DNA from: Thermomonas alba | Lineage (GTDB): Bacteria; Pseudomonadota; Gammaproteobacteria; Xanthomonadales; Xanthomonadaceae | Length of the DNA: 55,062 nucleotides | Direction: 5' to 3' | Assembly (NCBI RefSeq): GCF_022419205.1 | Contig: NZ_JAJOZU010000007.1 | Coordinates: 1 to 55,062, forward strand | Part shown: positions 15,866 to 22,634 of the stretch, piece after piece | Numbering within the stretch: position 1 is the stretch's first letter | Layout of the letters: the number at the start of each line of letters is the position of its first letter | The notes under the pieces: generated by a model | What the model saw: the letters and a program-made list of their open reading frames with translations, nothing else | The model's database searches: none | Told to the model about the DNA's origin: nothing | Translations under genes and position numbers: made by a program

Positions 15866-17292
15866 GATCACGATGGCCCGCATCCCCGTCGACCATGCCG
15901 ACGCCTGGTCCCGTCACGCCATCGAGGCGCTGTGCGGTCTACACCCGCAAGTCCACCGACGAGGGACTGGACCAGGAGTACAACAGCCTGGAGGCCCAAC
16001 GCGACGCGGGGCTGGCCTTCATCGCCAGCCAACGTCATGAGGGCTGGATCGCCATCGAGGAGGGTTATGACGACGGCGGCTACTCCGGCGGCCATCTCGA
16101 CCGCCCGGCGCTCAAACGCTTGCTGGCCGACATCGAGGCCGGCAGGATCGACATCGTGGTCGTCTACAAGATCGACCGCCTCACGCGCAGCCTGGCGGAC
16201 TTCGCCAAGCTGGTGGAGGTGTTCGACCGCAACGGCGTCTCCTTCGTCTCGGTCACGCAGCAGTTCAACACCACCACCTCGATGGGGCGGCTGACACTCA
16301 ACATCCTGCTGTCCTTCGCGCAGTTCGAGCGCGAGGTCACCGGCGAGCGCATCCGCGACAAGATCGCCGCCTCCAAGGCCAAGGGGCTCTGGATGGGCGG
16401 CATGCCGCCGCTGGGCTACGACGTCGTCGATCGCAAGCTCGTCGTCAACGAACGCGAGGCCGCACTCGTGCGTGACATCTTCCGGCGCTACGCCGAGCAT
16501 GGCTCGGCTGCACGGCTGGTGCGGGAGATGGCGGTCGAGGGGCACACCACCAAGGCCTGGGTGACCCAAGGCGGGCGCCGGCGCACGGGCCGACCCATCG
16601 ACCAGCAGTTCATCTTCGCGCTGCTGCGCAACCGCATCTACCTGGGTGAGATCCGCAACCACGGCACGTGGTATCCCGGCCAACACGAAGCGATCGTGCC
16701 GCAAGACCTGTGGGACGCCGCGCACGCTTTCATCGCGCGCCGCAAGCAGGCGCCGCGTGAACACCGGGCCAAGCATCCGGCGCTGCTCGCGGGGCTGCTG
16801 TTCGCCCCGGACGGCCAGCGCATGCTGCACACCTTCGTCAAGAAGAAGAGCGGACGCACCTACCGCTACTACGTCCCCTACCTGCACAAGCGCCGCAACG
16901 CGGGCGCGAGCCTGGCGTCGGACGCCCCGGACGTCGGCCATCTGCCCGCGGCCGAGATCGAGAACGCGGTGCTCGCGCAGATCCACGCGGCGCTCGCCGC
17001 GCCGGAGGTGCTGATCGGCACCTGGCGGGCGTGCCAGCGCCACCCGGCCGGTGCCGCCCTCGATGAAGCGCAGGTGGTGGTGGCGATGCGGCGCATCGGC
17101 GACGTGTGGGCGCAGTTGTTCCCGGCCGAGCAGCAACGCATCGCGCGGCTGCTGATCGAGCGGGTCCAACTGCATGAGCACGGACTCGACATCCTCTGGC
17201 GCGAGGACGGCTGGCTGGGACTGGGGCCCGAGATCGGCGCGCATCCCTTGGTCGACGAGTGCCGCGCGAGCGCCGAGGAGGCCTTGGCATGA
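15862..17292 (+). CDS. Large serine recombinase (phage integrase)
   Basis: A 476-aa serine recombinase. The resolvase domain carries the catalytic Ser31 in CAVYTRKST, with IVVYKIDRLTRSLADF and FEREVTGERIRDKIAASKAKG marking the end of the catalytic core and the E-helix. A recombinase domain follows (ALVRDIFRRYAEHGSAARLVREM; FIFALLRNRIYLGEIRNHG). The C-terminal part lacks the usual four-cysteine zinc ribbon, as it has LLAGLLFAPDGQRMLHTFVKKK in that place. It would integrate and excise the prophage at attP/attB. It is the only recombinase among the prophage genes in view. Start chosen at the ATGA overlap with DUF2924. Confidence 0.92.
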   Translation: MRSRWPASPSTMPTPGPVTPSRRCAVYTRKSTDEGLDQEYNSLEAQRDAGLAFIASQRHEGWIAIEEGYDDGGYSGGHLDRPALKRLLADIEAGRIDIVVVYKIDRLTRSLADFAKLVEVFDRNGVSFVSVTQQFNTTTSMGRLTLNILLSFAQFEREVTGERIRDKIAASKAKGLWMGGMPPLGYDVVDRKLVVNEREAALVRDIFRRYAEHGSAARLVREMAVEGHTTKAWVTQGGRRRTGRPIDQQFIFALLRNRIYLGEIRNHGTWYPGQHEAIVPQDLWDAAHAFIARRKQAPREHRAKHPALLAGLLFAPDGQRMLHTFVKKKSGRTYRYYVPYLHKRRNAGASLASDAPDVGHLPAAEIENAVLAQIHAALAAPEVLIGTWRACQRHPAGAALDEAQVVVAMRRIGDVWAQLFPAEQQRIARLLIERVQLHEHGLDILWREDGWLGLGPEIGAHPLVDECRASAEEALA

Positions 17293-17777
17293 CCCGGTCG
17301 CCTCCCGATCCGACTCCGAACTCCCGCCGCCGCGCGATCCGCATCGAGGTCGGCAACGACGCGCGCAGCTACGTCAGCGACGGGCAGCGGGTGACCCTGG
17401 TGCCCCTGACGATCAAGCGCCGGCAGAACCGCAAGCTCCTGATCCCGCCGACGCCCGAGTCCGCAACCTCAGCCGCGGGAGGACTGGATGCGCCGATGAT
17501 CAAGACGCTCGGCAAGGCCTTCTACTGGAAGCGGCTGCTCGAGGAGGGGCGCTATCCCACGACGACCGACCTGGCGCGCTCCCTGAAGTTGGAGCCCGGC
17601 TGGGTGGCCGAGGTGCTGCGCCTGACCCTCTTGGCCCCCGACATCGTCGAGGCCATCCTGGACGGACGCCAGCCCCGGCATCTGAATCTGCACACGCTGC
17701 GTGGCCGCCAAGACCTGCTGCCTCGCGACTGGGGCGAGCAGCGTCGGCTGCTGGGTTTTCCACCACGCGTCCTGTGA
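17289..17777 (+). CDS. ParB/HTH-like protein of the recombinase cassette
   Basis: A 162-aa basic protein with a strongly charged N-terminus (RRRAIRIEVGNDARSYV) and a C-terminal helix-turn-helix segment. That segment is LGKAFYWKRLLEEGRYPTTT, then DLARSLKLEPGWVAEVLRLT, then LAPDIVEAILDG, as in ParB/KorB-type DNA-binding domains. It overlaps the recombinase stop by 4 bp and is the last gene before a terminator. A recombination directionality or regulatory role is possible but not shown by sequence. Confidence 0.75.
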   Translation: MTRSPPDPTPNSRRRAIRIEVGNDARSYVSDGQRVTLVPLTIKRRQNRKLLIPPTPESATSAAGGLDAPMIKTLGKAFYWKRLLEEGRYPTTTDLARSLKLEPGWVAEVLRLTLLAPDIVEAILDGRQPRHLNLHTLRGRQDLLPRDWGEQRRLLGFPPRVL

Positions 17778-17807
17778 CCGGCCGCTGACCATCCCCCTGT
17801 CCCCAAG

Positions 17808-17836
17808 AACGGCGAGCCGCGTGCTCGCCGTTTTGG
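17808..17836 (+). terminator. Terminator closing the recombinase cassette
   Basis: AACGGCGAGC pairs with GCTCGCCGTT across a CGCGT loop and is followed by TTGG; the stem itself ends in a short T-run (GTTTT). It lies 30 bp after the last stop of the cassette. Confidence 0.8.
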
Positions 17837-17854
17837 CATGGACGCGTGCGGATT

Positions 17855-17915
17855 GGCGAACCCGAAGTTTGTGCGTGGTTCGCCATTCGGTCCCTCCAAG
17901 GTTCGCCACCCGAAG
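17855..17915. promoter_or_regulatory. Operator-like repeat cluster before the early operon
   Basis: GGCGAACC at 17855-17862, and its complement GGTTCGCC at 17877-17884 and again at 17900-17907, lie in the gap between the recombinase terminator and the first early gene. CCCGAAG also recurs (17861 and 17909). Three copies of one half-site in inverted and direct orientation look like binding sites for a repressor or excisionase. The nearby HTH gene at 17960 is the obvious candidate binder. No convincing promoter boxes are visible. Confidence 0.55.
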
Positions 17916-17959
17916 CCTGCAATGACACCTGTTCCTCAACAGCGTCATAGGAGGCTTCC

Positions 17960-18223
17960 ATGCCGACAACGGCAAGCACCATCACCCGGTCGCCACTCGA
18001 GGCGATCAACGGCCTGAACCCCGGCGACCGTCGGGTCCTCAACGAGAACGAGCTCGCGCAGCGCTGGGGCCTGAGCCCCAAGACCCTGCAGCGCTGGCGC
18101 AGCGAAGGGCGTGGCCCGCGCTACCTGAAGCTGTCCAAGCGCGTCAGCTACCCGCTGGAGTCGGTCATCGAGTTCGAGCGCAGCGCCCTGCACGACTCGA
18201 CCTCCGAGCGCGCGGCGCGGTGA
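17960..18223 (+). CDS. Helix-turn-helix DNA-binding protein (excisionase/HTH_17 type)
   Basis: An 87-aa protein with a winged helix-turn-helix of the MerR/excisionase type. The helix region is NENELAQRWGLSPKTLQRWR, then SEGRGPRYLKLSKRVSYPLE supplies the wing. TAGGAGG lies just upstream of the ATG. It is the first gene after the recombinase cassette and stands behind a repeat cluster, so it could be the phage's excisionase or an early regulator. It is too small for a CI-type repressor and has no dimerisation domain. Confidence 0.8.
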   Translation: MPTTASTITRSPLEAINGLNPGDRRVLNENELAQRWGLSPKTLQRWRSEGRGPRYLKLSKRVSYPLESVIEFERSALHDSTSERAAR

Positions 18224-18234
18224 AGGAGGGTGCG

Positions 18235-18714
18235 ATGAGCGATTTGACTCTCTACCCCGCCGACATCGCCGCGATGTCCGTCGGCCAGCTGGCTCAACTT
18301 CCGCCCGCCCAGAAGGCGGAGATCAGCCGCAACCTGGACGAAGCGCTCGCCTGGCTCAAGCAGGCCCGCGCCAAGTTCGACGCTGCGCTGGAGGCCGCCT
18401 ACGGCGAGCAGGCCCGTGCTGCCCGCCTCGAGGCGGGCAAGGACTTCGGCGTCGTGCACCTGAAGGACGGGCTGCTTCGCGTGACCGTCGATGTCCCGAA
18501 ACGCGTGGCCTGGGACCAGGCGCAGCTGTCGCAGATGGCCCGGCGCATCGCCGCCGCCGGCGAGCGCGTCGAGGACTACCTCGATGTCGAGTACTCGGTG
18601 TCCGAGTCCCGCTTCAACCACTGGCCCGCGGCGCTGCGCGCGCAGTTCGAGCCGGCGCGCACCGTCAAGCCCGGCAAGCCGACGTTTCGGCTGACCTTGA
18701 CCTCGGAGGACTGA
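18235..18714 (+). CDS. Phage early protein of unknown function
   Basis: A 159-aa acidic and helical protein. The first 80 residues are coiled-coil-like (AEISRNLDEALAWLKQARAK); the C-terminal part (LLRVTVDVPKRVAWDQAQLS, then YSVSESRFNHWP) is mixed. AAGGAGGG lies 6-7 nt before the ATG at 18235, so the in-frame ATG at 18220 inside the previous gene is rejected. It follows the HTH gene by 11 bp. I do not recognise a functional domain; position in the early operon suggests a DNA-metabolism accessory protein. Confidence 0.7.
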   Translation: MSDLTLYPADIAAMSVGQLAQLPPAQKAEISRNLDEALAWLKQARAKFDAALEAAYGEQARAARLEAGKDFGVVHLKDGLLRVTVDVPKRVAWDQAQLSQMARRIAAAGERVEDYLDVEYSVSESRFNHWPAALRAQFEPARTVKPGKPTFRLTLTSED

Positions 18715-18717
18715 ACC

Positions 18718-18801
18718 ATGCCCACCGAACTGAAAGTGAAAGAGAAGGGCCGGAATTCGATTCCGCCCCGTGTCGCCGAGCGGCTGAAGGAGGTGGCGTG
18801 A
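18718..18801 (+). CDS. Very small phage ORF (27 aa)
   Basis: Begins 4 bp after the previous stop and reads MPTELKVKEKGRNSIPPRVA then ERLKEVA. Its last codons contain GAAGGAGG, and its stop overlaps an ATG (GTGATGA) that opens a further 39-codon frame to 18920. The tight spacing favours translation, but it may be a truncated remnant or only a leader. Confidence 0.35.
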   Translation: MPTELKVKEKGRNSIPPRVAERLKEVA

Positions 18802-18834
18802 TGACGCCCCTTCATCCTCGTGACGTCCTTGATC

Positions 18835-18970
18835 TTGGCAAGCCAATGGCCGGGTTGTGCTCGGCGCGCTGTGGCATGGCATGGCGGGGCAAGCCGCGGC
18901 AAGGCCCAAGCGAACTGTGACTGGGCTCGGTTCGGACTGGCTTGGCGTGGCTAGGCAAGGCTGGGCCCGA
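18835..18970. repeat. Degenerate tandem GGCATGGC/GGCAAGGC-type repeats
   Basis: The 206-bp gap between 18801 and 19007 contains many imperfect copies of an 8-10 bp unit: TGGCATGGCATGGCGGGGC, GCGGCAAGGCCC, TGGCTTGGCGTGGCTAGGC, AAGGCTGGGC and GTGGCAAGG. It is not obviously coding beyond the small frame ending at 18920. It could be a binding array or a slippage-prone spacer in front of the recombination genes. Confidence 0.5.
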
Positions 18971-19006
18971 TGTGGCAAGGAACTTTCGATTTCTGGAGAT
19001 TCGACG

Positions 19007-19612
19007 ATGAAAACCCTTTTGAGAAACGAGGATGCGCTCGGCAACGGTGCCGAGTCGGCGGTCCTGACGGGGGCGCCGTACAGCGTCCGTGTCGTCATCG
19101 AAGGCGTGGCGGACTTGTTGTTCCACCGCTGGAACTGCGAGGCCGTCGACGCCAAGGCCAAGGCCACCAAGAACAGCGCCGCCAAAAAAACCGACGACAT
19201 CGAGAGCTACGTCTATCGCGACAACCAGGGCCAGTTGTGCCTGCCCGGGGAGTATCTGCGACAGGCGCTGATCGGTGCGGCCAAGTTCAAGCAGGACCCC
19301 AGGAGTCCACGCAAATCGGCGCAGGACATCACCAAGGCCGGCGTGGTTTCGCTCACCCACCTGGCCAGCCTGGGGACCGACCGCTGGGATTACGAAGACC
19401 GCCGCCGCGTGGTGGTGCAACGCGCGGGCGTCAATCGGGTGCGGCCTGCCATGCGTGCGGGTTGGCGCGCCGAGTTCGATCTGATGGTGGTGCTGCCCGA
19501 ATACCTCGACCGTGCCTGGATCAAGGACAGCCTGGACATGGCAGGCCGACTCATCGGCGTGGGTGACTTCCGTCCCACCTTCGGCCGCTTCACGGTCGTC
19601 TCGTTCGAATGA
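19007..19612 (+). CDS. Conserved phage early protein, unknown function (201 aa)
   Basis: Starts at ATG 19007, with TGGAG upstream; the longer frame to the left runs through the repeat array and is rejected. The sequence has no signal or membrane segment. The core YSVRVVIEGVADLLFHRWN, the lysine-rich AKAKATKNSAAKK loop, and GEYLRQALIGAAKFKQDPRS are followed by a strand-rich C-terminal half (FDLMVVLPEYL, then GVGDFRPTFGRFTVVSFE). It stands first in a set with an NTPase and a Cas4-like nuclease, so a role in phage recombination or single-strand annealing is possible. This is inference from neighbours only. Confidence 0.75.
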   Translation: MKTLLRNEDALGNGAESAVLTGAPYSVRVVIEGVADLLFHRWNCEAVDAKAKATKNSAAKKTDDIESYVYRDNQGQLCLPGEYLRQALIGAAKFKQDPRSPRKSAQDITKAGVVSLTHLASLGTDRWDYEDRRRVVVQRAGVNRVRPAMRAGWRAEFDLMVVLPEYLDRAWIKDSLDMAGRLIGVGDFRPTFGRFTVVSFE

Positions 19613-19622
19613 GGAGTCGGCC

Positions 19623-20477
19623 ATGCCATTGCCTATCGTGACGGCCAACGAAAGACTCGTCGAAAAACGCTGCGCCAAGGTCGCCCTCGTCGGTGCGCCC
19701 GGGGTGGGCAAGACCTCCCAGATCCGCACGCTCGATGCCGAACGCACCTTACTGGTGGACACCGAGGCCGGCGATCTGTCCATCCTCGACTGGGGCGGTG
19801 ACACCCTGCGCCCGCGCACCTGGCCGGAGTTCAAGGACCTGGTGGTGTTCCTGGCAGGACCCAGCCCGAGCGCCACACCCGAGCAGGCCTTCTCGCAGGC
19901 CCACTTTGATCACGTCTGCCAGAAGTACGGCGACCCGGCGCAGCTGGCCAAGTACGACACCTACTTCGTCGATTCCTTGACCGTGCTCTCGCGGATGTGC
20001 CTGGCCTGGTGCAAGACCCAGCCGGCCGCATTCTCCGAGAAGACCGGCAAGCCCGACACCCGGGGCGCTTATGGCTTGCTCGGCACCGAGATGATCGGCG
20101 CCCTCACGCACCTGCAGCACGTGAGGGACAAGCACGTCATCTACGTCTGCATCCTGGAAGAGAAGCTGGACGATTTCAACCGCCGCATCTACCAGCTGCA
20201 GCTCGAAGGCGCCAAGACCTCGGCCGAGCTGCCTGGTGTGCTCGATGAAGTCATCACGCTGGCCATCTTGAAGGCCGACGACGGCACGCCATACCGCGCG
20301 TTCGTCACCGGCGCGGACAACCCCTGGGGCTTCCCGAGCAAGGACCGCTCGGGACGGCTTGCCCCCATCGAAGAACCCCACCTCGGAAAGCTCATTGCCA
20401 AGTGCCTCGGCCGCACTGCCGCAGCACACGCCAGCGCTTTGTCGCATTCAACCGACCTCAACGCATTCAAGGAGTGA
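19623..20477 (+). CDS. Phage NTP-binding protein (AAA/RecA-like)
   Basis: A 284-aa P-loop protein with Walker A GAPGVGKTS (residues 24-32), then LLVDTEAGDLSIL and a Walker B-like DTYFVDSLT. KHVIYVCILEEKLDDFNRRI and LDEVITLAILKADDGTP are typical of AAA_24/Sak4-type phage ATPases that pair with recombination proteins. The start at 19623 follows the previous stop by 10 bp. Together with the next genes it forms the early recombination and replication operon. Sak4-like single-strand annealing support is the best guess. Confidence 0.8.
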   Translation: MPLPIVTANERLVEKRCAKVALVGAPGVGKTSQIRTLDAERTLLVDTEAGDLSILDWGGDTLRPRTWPEFKDLVVFLAGPSPSATPEQAFSQAHFDHVCQKYGDPAQLAKYDTYFVDSLTVLSRMCLAWCKTQPAAFSEKTGKPDTRGAYGLLGTEMIGALTHLQHVRDKHVIYVCILEEKLDDFNRRIYQLQLEGAKTSAELPGVLDEVITLAILKADDGTPYRAFVTGADNPWGFPSKDRSGRLAPIEEPHLGKLIAKCLGRTAAAHASALSHSTDLNAFKE

Positions 20478-20483
20478 TCCGCC

Positions 20484-21113
20484 ATGACCGCTTGGAACGA
20501 CTTCAACGACGCCGAACAACAGCAAAGCTTCGACCTCATCCCCAAGGGCACGCTCGCCCGCGTGCGCATGACGATCAAGCCCGGGGGCTACGACGACCCG
20601 GCGCAGGGCTGGACGGGCGGCTGGGCCACCCAGAGCTTCGAGACGGGTTCCGTCTATCTCGCGGCCGAGTTCGTCGTGCTGGAGGGCGAGTACGCCCGGC
20701 GCAAGCTCTGGAGCAACATCGGCCTGCATTCCCCGAAGGGCCCGGCTTGGGGCCAGATGGGGCGCAGCTTCGTGCGCGCCGTGCTCAATTCCGCCCGCAA
20801 CGTCCATCCGCAGGACATGAGCCCGCAGGCCGCCGCCGCGCGGCGCATCCAGGGCTTCCACGAGCTCGACGGCATCGAGTTTGCGGCCCGCATCGACGTC
20901 GAGAAGGACGGCCGCGGCGAGTTGAAGAACGTCATCCGAAACGCCGTCGAGCCCGACCACCCGGACTACGTCCGCCTGATGGGCGTGCCGCCGAAGGCCC
21001 CCGGTACCGGCAACGGTGGCGCCCCGGCGGCGGTCGCCCCGCCCCGTGCGATCCCCACGCCGCCCGCCCCGCAACGCCCCGCCGTGCCGGGCAAGCCCGC
21101 CTGGGCGCAGTGA
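20484..21113 (+). CDS. Phage protein, possible ssDNA-binding (DUF669-like)
   Basis: A 209-aa protein. MTAWNDFNDAEQQQSFDLIP opens like DUF669-type phage proteins that accompany annealing or ssDNA-binding functions. The middle is strand-rich (SVYLAAEFVVLEGEYARRKL, then FVRAVLNSARNV, then FAARIDVEKDGRGEL). The C-terminal 45 residues are proline- and alanine-rich and unstructured. Acidic-tail features of SSB are absent. It lies between the NTPase and the nuclease. Assignment as ssDNA-binding is inference. Confidence 0.65.
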   Translation: MTAWNDFNDAEQQQSFDLIPKGTLARVRMTIKPGGYDDPAQGWTGGWATQSFETGSVYLAAEFVVLEGEYARRKLWSNIGLHSPKGPAWGQMGRSFVRAVLNSARNVHPQDMSPQAAAARRIQGFHELDGIEFAARIDVEKDGRGELKNVIRNAVEPDHPDYVRLMGVPPKAPGTGNGGAPAAVAPPRAIPTPPAPQRPAVPGKPAWAQ

Positions 21114-21124
21114 GAGGAGGGTCA

Positions 21125-21640
21125 GTGAAGTGTTGGGTCTGCAAACGACAGGCGCGCGGCTACGGCCACTCGGACCTTCGGCATCCGGTGGGCGACGCCC
21201 GGCGCTATCCGATCGACTGGGTGTTCTGCTCGCGGCGTTGCCAGCAGGTGTTTCATGCGCTCTACGGTCAGTGGCTGCGGGTGCAGGAAGGACGCACGCC
21301 CAAGACGGAGGTGGCCATGATCGACCCGTCTGACGTCGAACTGGCCGCGATGAAGAAGTGCCTCAAGGCCTTCGGCGAGGTCGCGGGCGAGATCGGCTTT
21401 GCCAAGCCGCTGGGCGAGTATTCCGAGGCCGAGGCGCTCCAGGTGATCGACGCCATCGTCACCTGCTACACGGAGGCGATGGTCGAGCACCACGAGGCAA
21501 GCAAGTATCCGCCGGTGCGCGGGCTCAAAGACCCCGTGTCCGACCCCTTCGCGGACCTGGCAGACGACCTGCCGTGGGAGGAGCCGAAGGCTCAAGCGCA
21601 GACGGCACGCACGGCAGCACCCAAGGAGGCGCGGCGATGA
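21125..21640 (+). CDS. DUF6511 zinc-ribbon phage protein
   Basis: A 171-aa protein starting at GTG 21125 with GAGGAGG six bases upstream. The N-terminus has a four-cysteine zinc site, CWVC (Cys3, Cys6) and FCSRRC (Cys35, Cys39). This is followed by a helical domain with IDPSDVELAAMKKCLKAFGE, then LQVIDAIVTCYTEAMVEHHE and ASKYPPVRG, the DUF6511 signature. A shorter product could start at the internal ATG before IDPSD. Its stop overlaps the nuclease ATG (ATGA). Role unknown; the conserved place next to nuclease genes suggests DNA processing. Confidence 0.82.
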   Translation: MKCWVCKRQARGYGHSDLRHPVGDARRYPIDWVFCSRRCQQVFHALYGQWLRVQEGRTPKTEVAMIDPSDVELAAMKKCLKAFGEVAGEIGFAKPLGEYSEAEALQVIDAIVTCYTEAMVEHHEASKYPPVRGLKDPVSDPFADLADDLPWEEPKAQAQTARTAAPKEARR

Positions 21641-22383
21641 TGGACTTCAACGCCTCCAAGAGCCTGTCGGGTCAGCTCACGGCGCTGATCGATGCCGGGA
21701 TGCAGCAGTCTCGCGCGGCGCAGCCTCGCCGCGCGTACCTGGGCGCCTCGCGCCTCGGGGTCGCCTGCGAGCGCGCGCTGCAGTACGAGTTTGCCGACGC
21801 CCCGGTCGATCCGGGTCGCGAGACCGACGGTCGCATGCTGCGCGTCTTCGAGCGCGGCCACCTCATCGAGGACTGCATGGTCGGATGGCTGCGCGCGGCG
21901 GGCTTCGATCTGCGCACGCGCGACGACGCGGGCGAGCAATTCGGCTTCTCGGCGCTGGACGGGCGCCTGCAGGGCCACGTCGATGGCGTGCTCGTCGCCG
22001 GGCCCGACCTGGGGTTCGGTTGCGGCTACCCGGCGCTGTGGGAGAACAAGTGCTTGGGAGCGAAGTCGTGGCGCGAGTTGGAGAGACATCGCCTCGCGGT
22101 CGCCAAGCCCGTCTACGCCGCCCAGGTCGCGCTCTACCAGGCCTATCTCGAACTGCACGCGCACCCGGCCCTGTTCACGGCGGTGAACGCCGACACCATG
22201 GAGATCCACGCCGAGCTGGTGCCGTTCGACGCGGCGTTGGCGCAGCGCATGTCCGACCGGGCGGTCAAGGTCATCACGGCCACCGAGGCGGGCGAACTGC
22301 TTCCACGCGCCTTCGCCGATCCCACCCATGTCGAGTGCCGGATGTGCCCGTGGCAGGACCGGTGCTGGAGGGCTGCGGCATGA
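21637..22383 (+). CDS. Cas4/RecB-like Fe-S PD-(D/E)XK nuclease
   Basis: A 248-aa nuclease. One N-terminal cysteine (Cys44 in GVACERALQYEF) and three C-terminal ones (Cys234, Cys237, Cys243 in CRMCPWQDRCW) give the 1+3 cysteine arrangement of Fe-S nucleases such as Cas4 and AddB. Catalytic residues are His77 region (RGHLIED), Asp116 (GHVDGVL) and Glu136-x-Lys138 (WENK). The enzyme would resect or trim DNA ends, probably as the phage exonuclease paired with the annealing proteins upstream. Coupled by ATGA to DUF6511 and to the following HTH gene. Confidence 0.85.
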   Translation: MMDFNASKSLSGQLTALIDAGMQQSRAAQPRRAYLGASRLGVACERALQYEFADAPVDPGRETDGRMLRVFERGHLIEDCMVGWLRAAGFDLRTRDDAGEQFGFSALDGRLQGHVDGVLVAGPDLGFGCGYPALWENKCLGAKSWRELERHRLAVAKPVYAAQVALYQAYLELHAHPALFTAVNADTMEIHAELVPFDAALAQRMSDRAVKVITATEAGELLPRAFADPTHVECRMCPWQDRCWRAAA

Positions 22384-22634
22384 CCGACAGACCACTGCAC
22401 CCGGTGCTCGGGGAGCGCCTGATCGACGCACGCGAGGCGGCACTGGCGCTCAATCTGCCGCACTACTGGCTCACGCACGCGAAGGAGCGCCGACGTCTCG
22501 GCCTGCCGCACTACCGGGTGGGCAAGCTGCTGCGTTTCAAGCTCTCCGAACTGATGGCGTGGATGGAGGAACGTCAAGCCCTGCTCACGGCCGACGCAGG
22601 GCACGAGGAGGAGTCGGATGCTGGACTTCAATGA
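22380..22634 (+). CDS. Small HTH protein (excisionase-like)
   Basis: An 84-aa protein: LIDAREAALALNLPHYWLTH, then a basic stretch AKERRRLG, then LPHYRVGKLLRFKLSELMAW. This is a MerR-like HTH plus wing. Its ATG overlaps the nuclease stop and its 3' end overlaps the primase start by 17 bp. It likely binds DNA near the replication region or controls the early operon. Confidence 0.7.
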   Translation: MTDRPLHPVLGERLIDAREAALALNLPHYWLTHAKERRRLGLPHYRVGKLLRFKLSELMAWMEERQALLTADAGHEEESDAGLQ

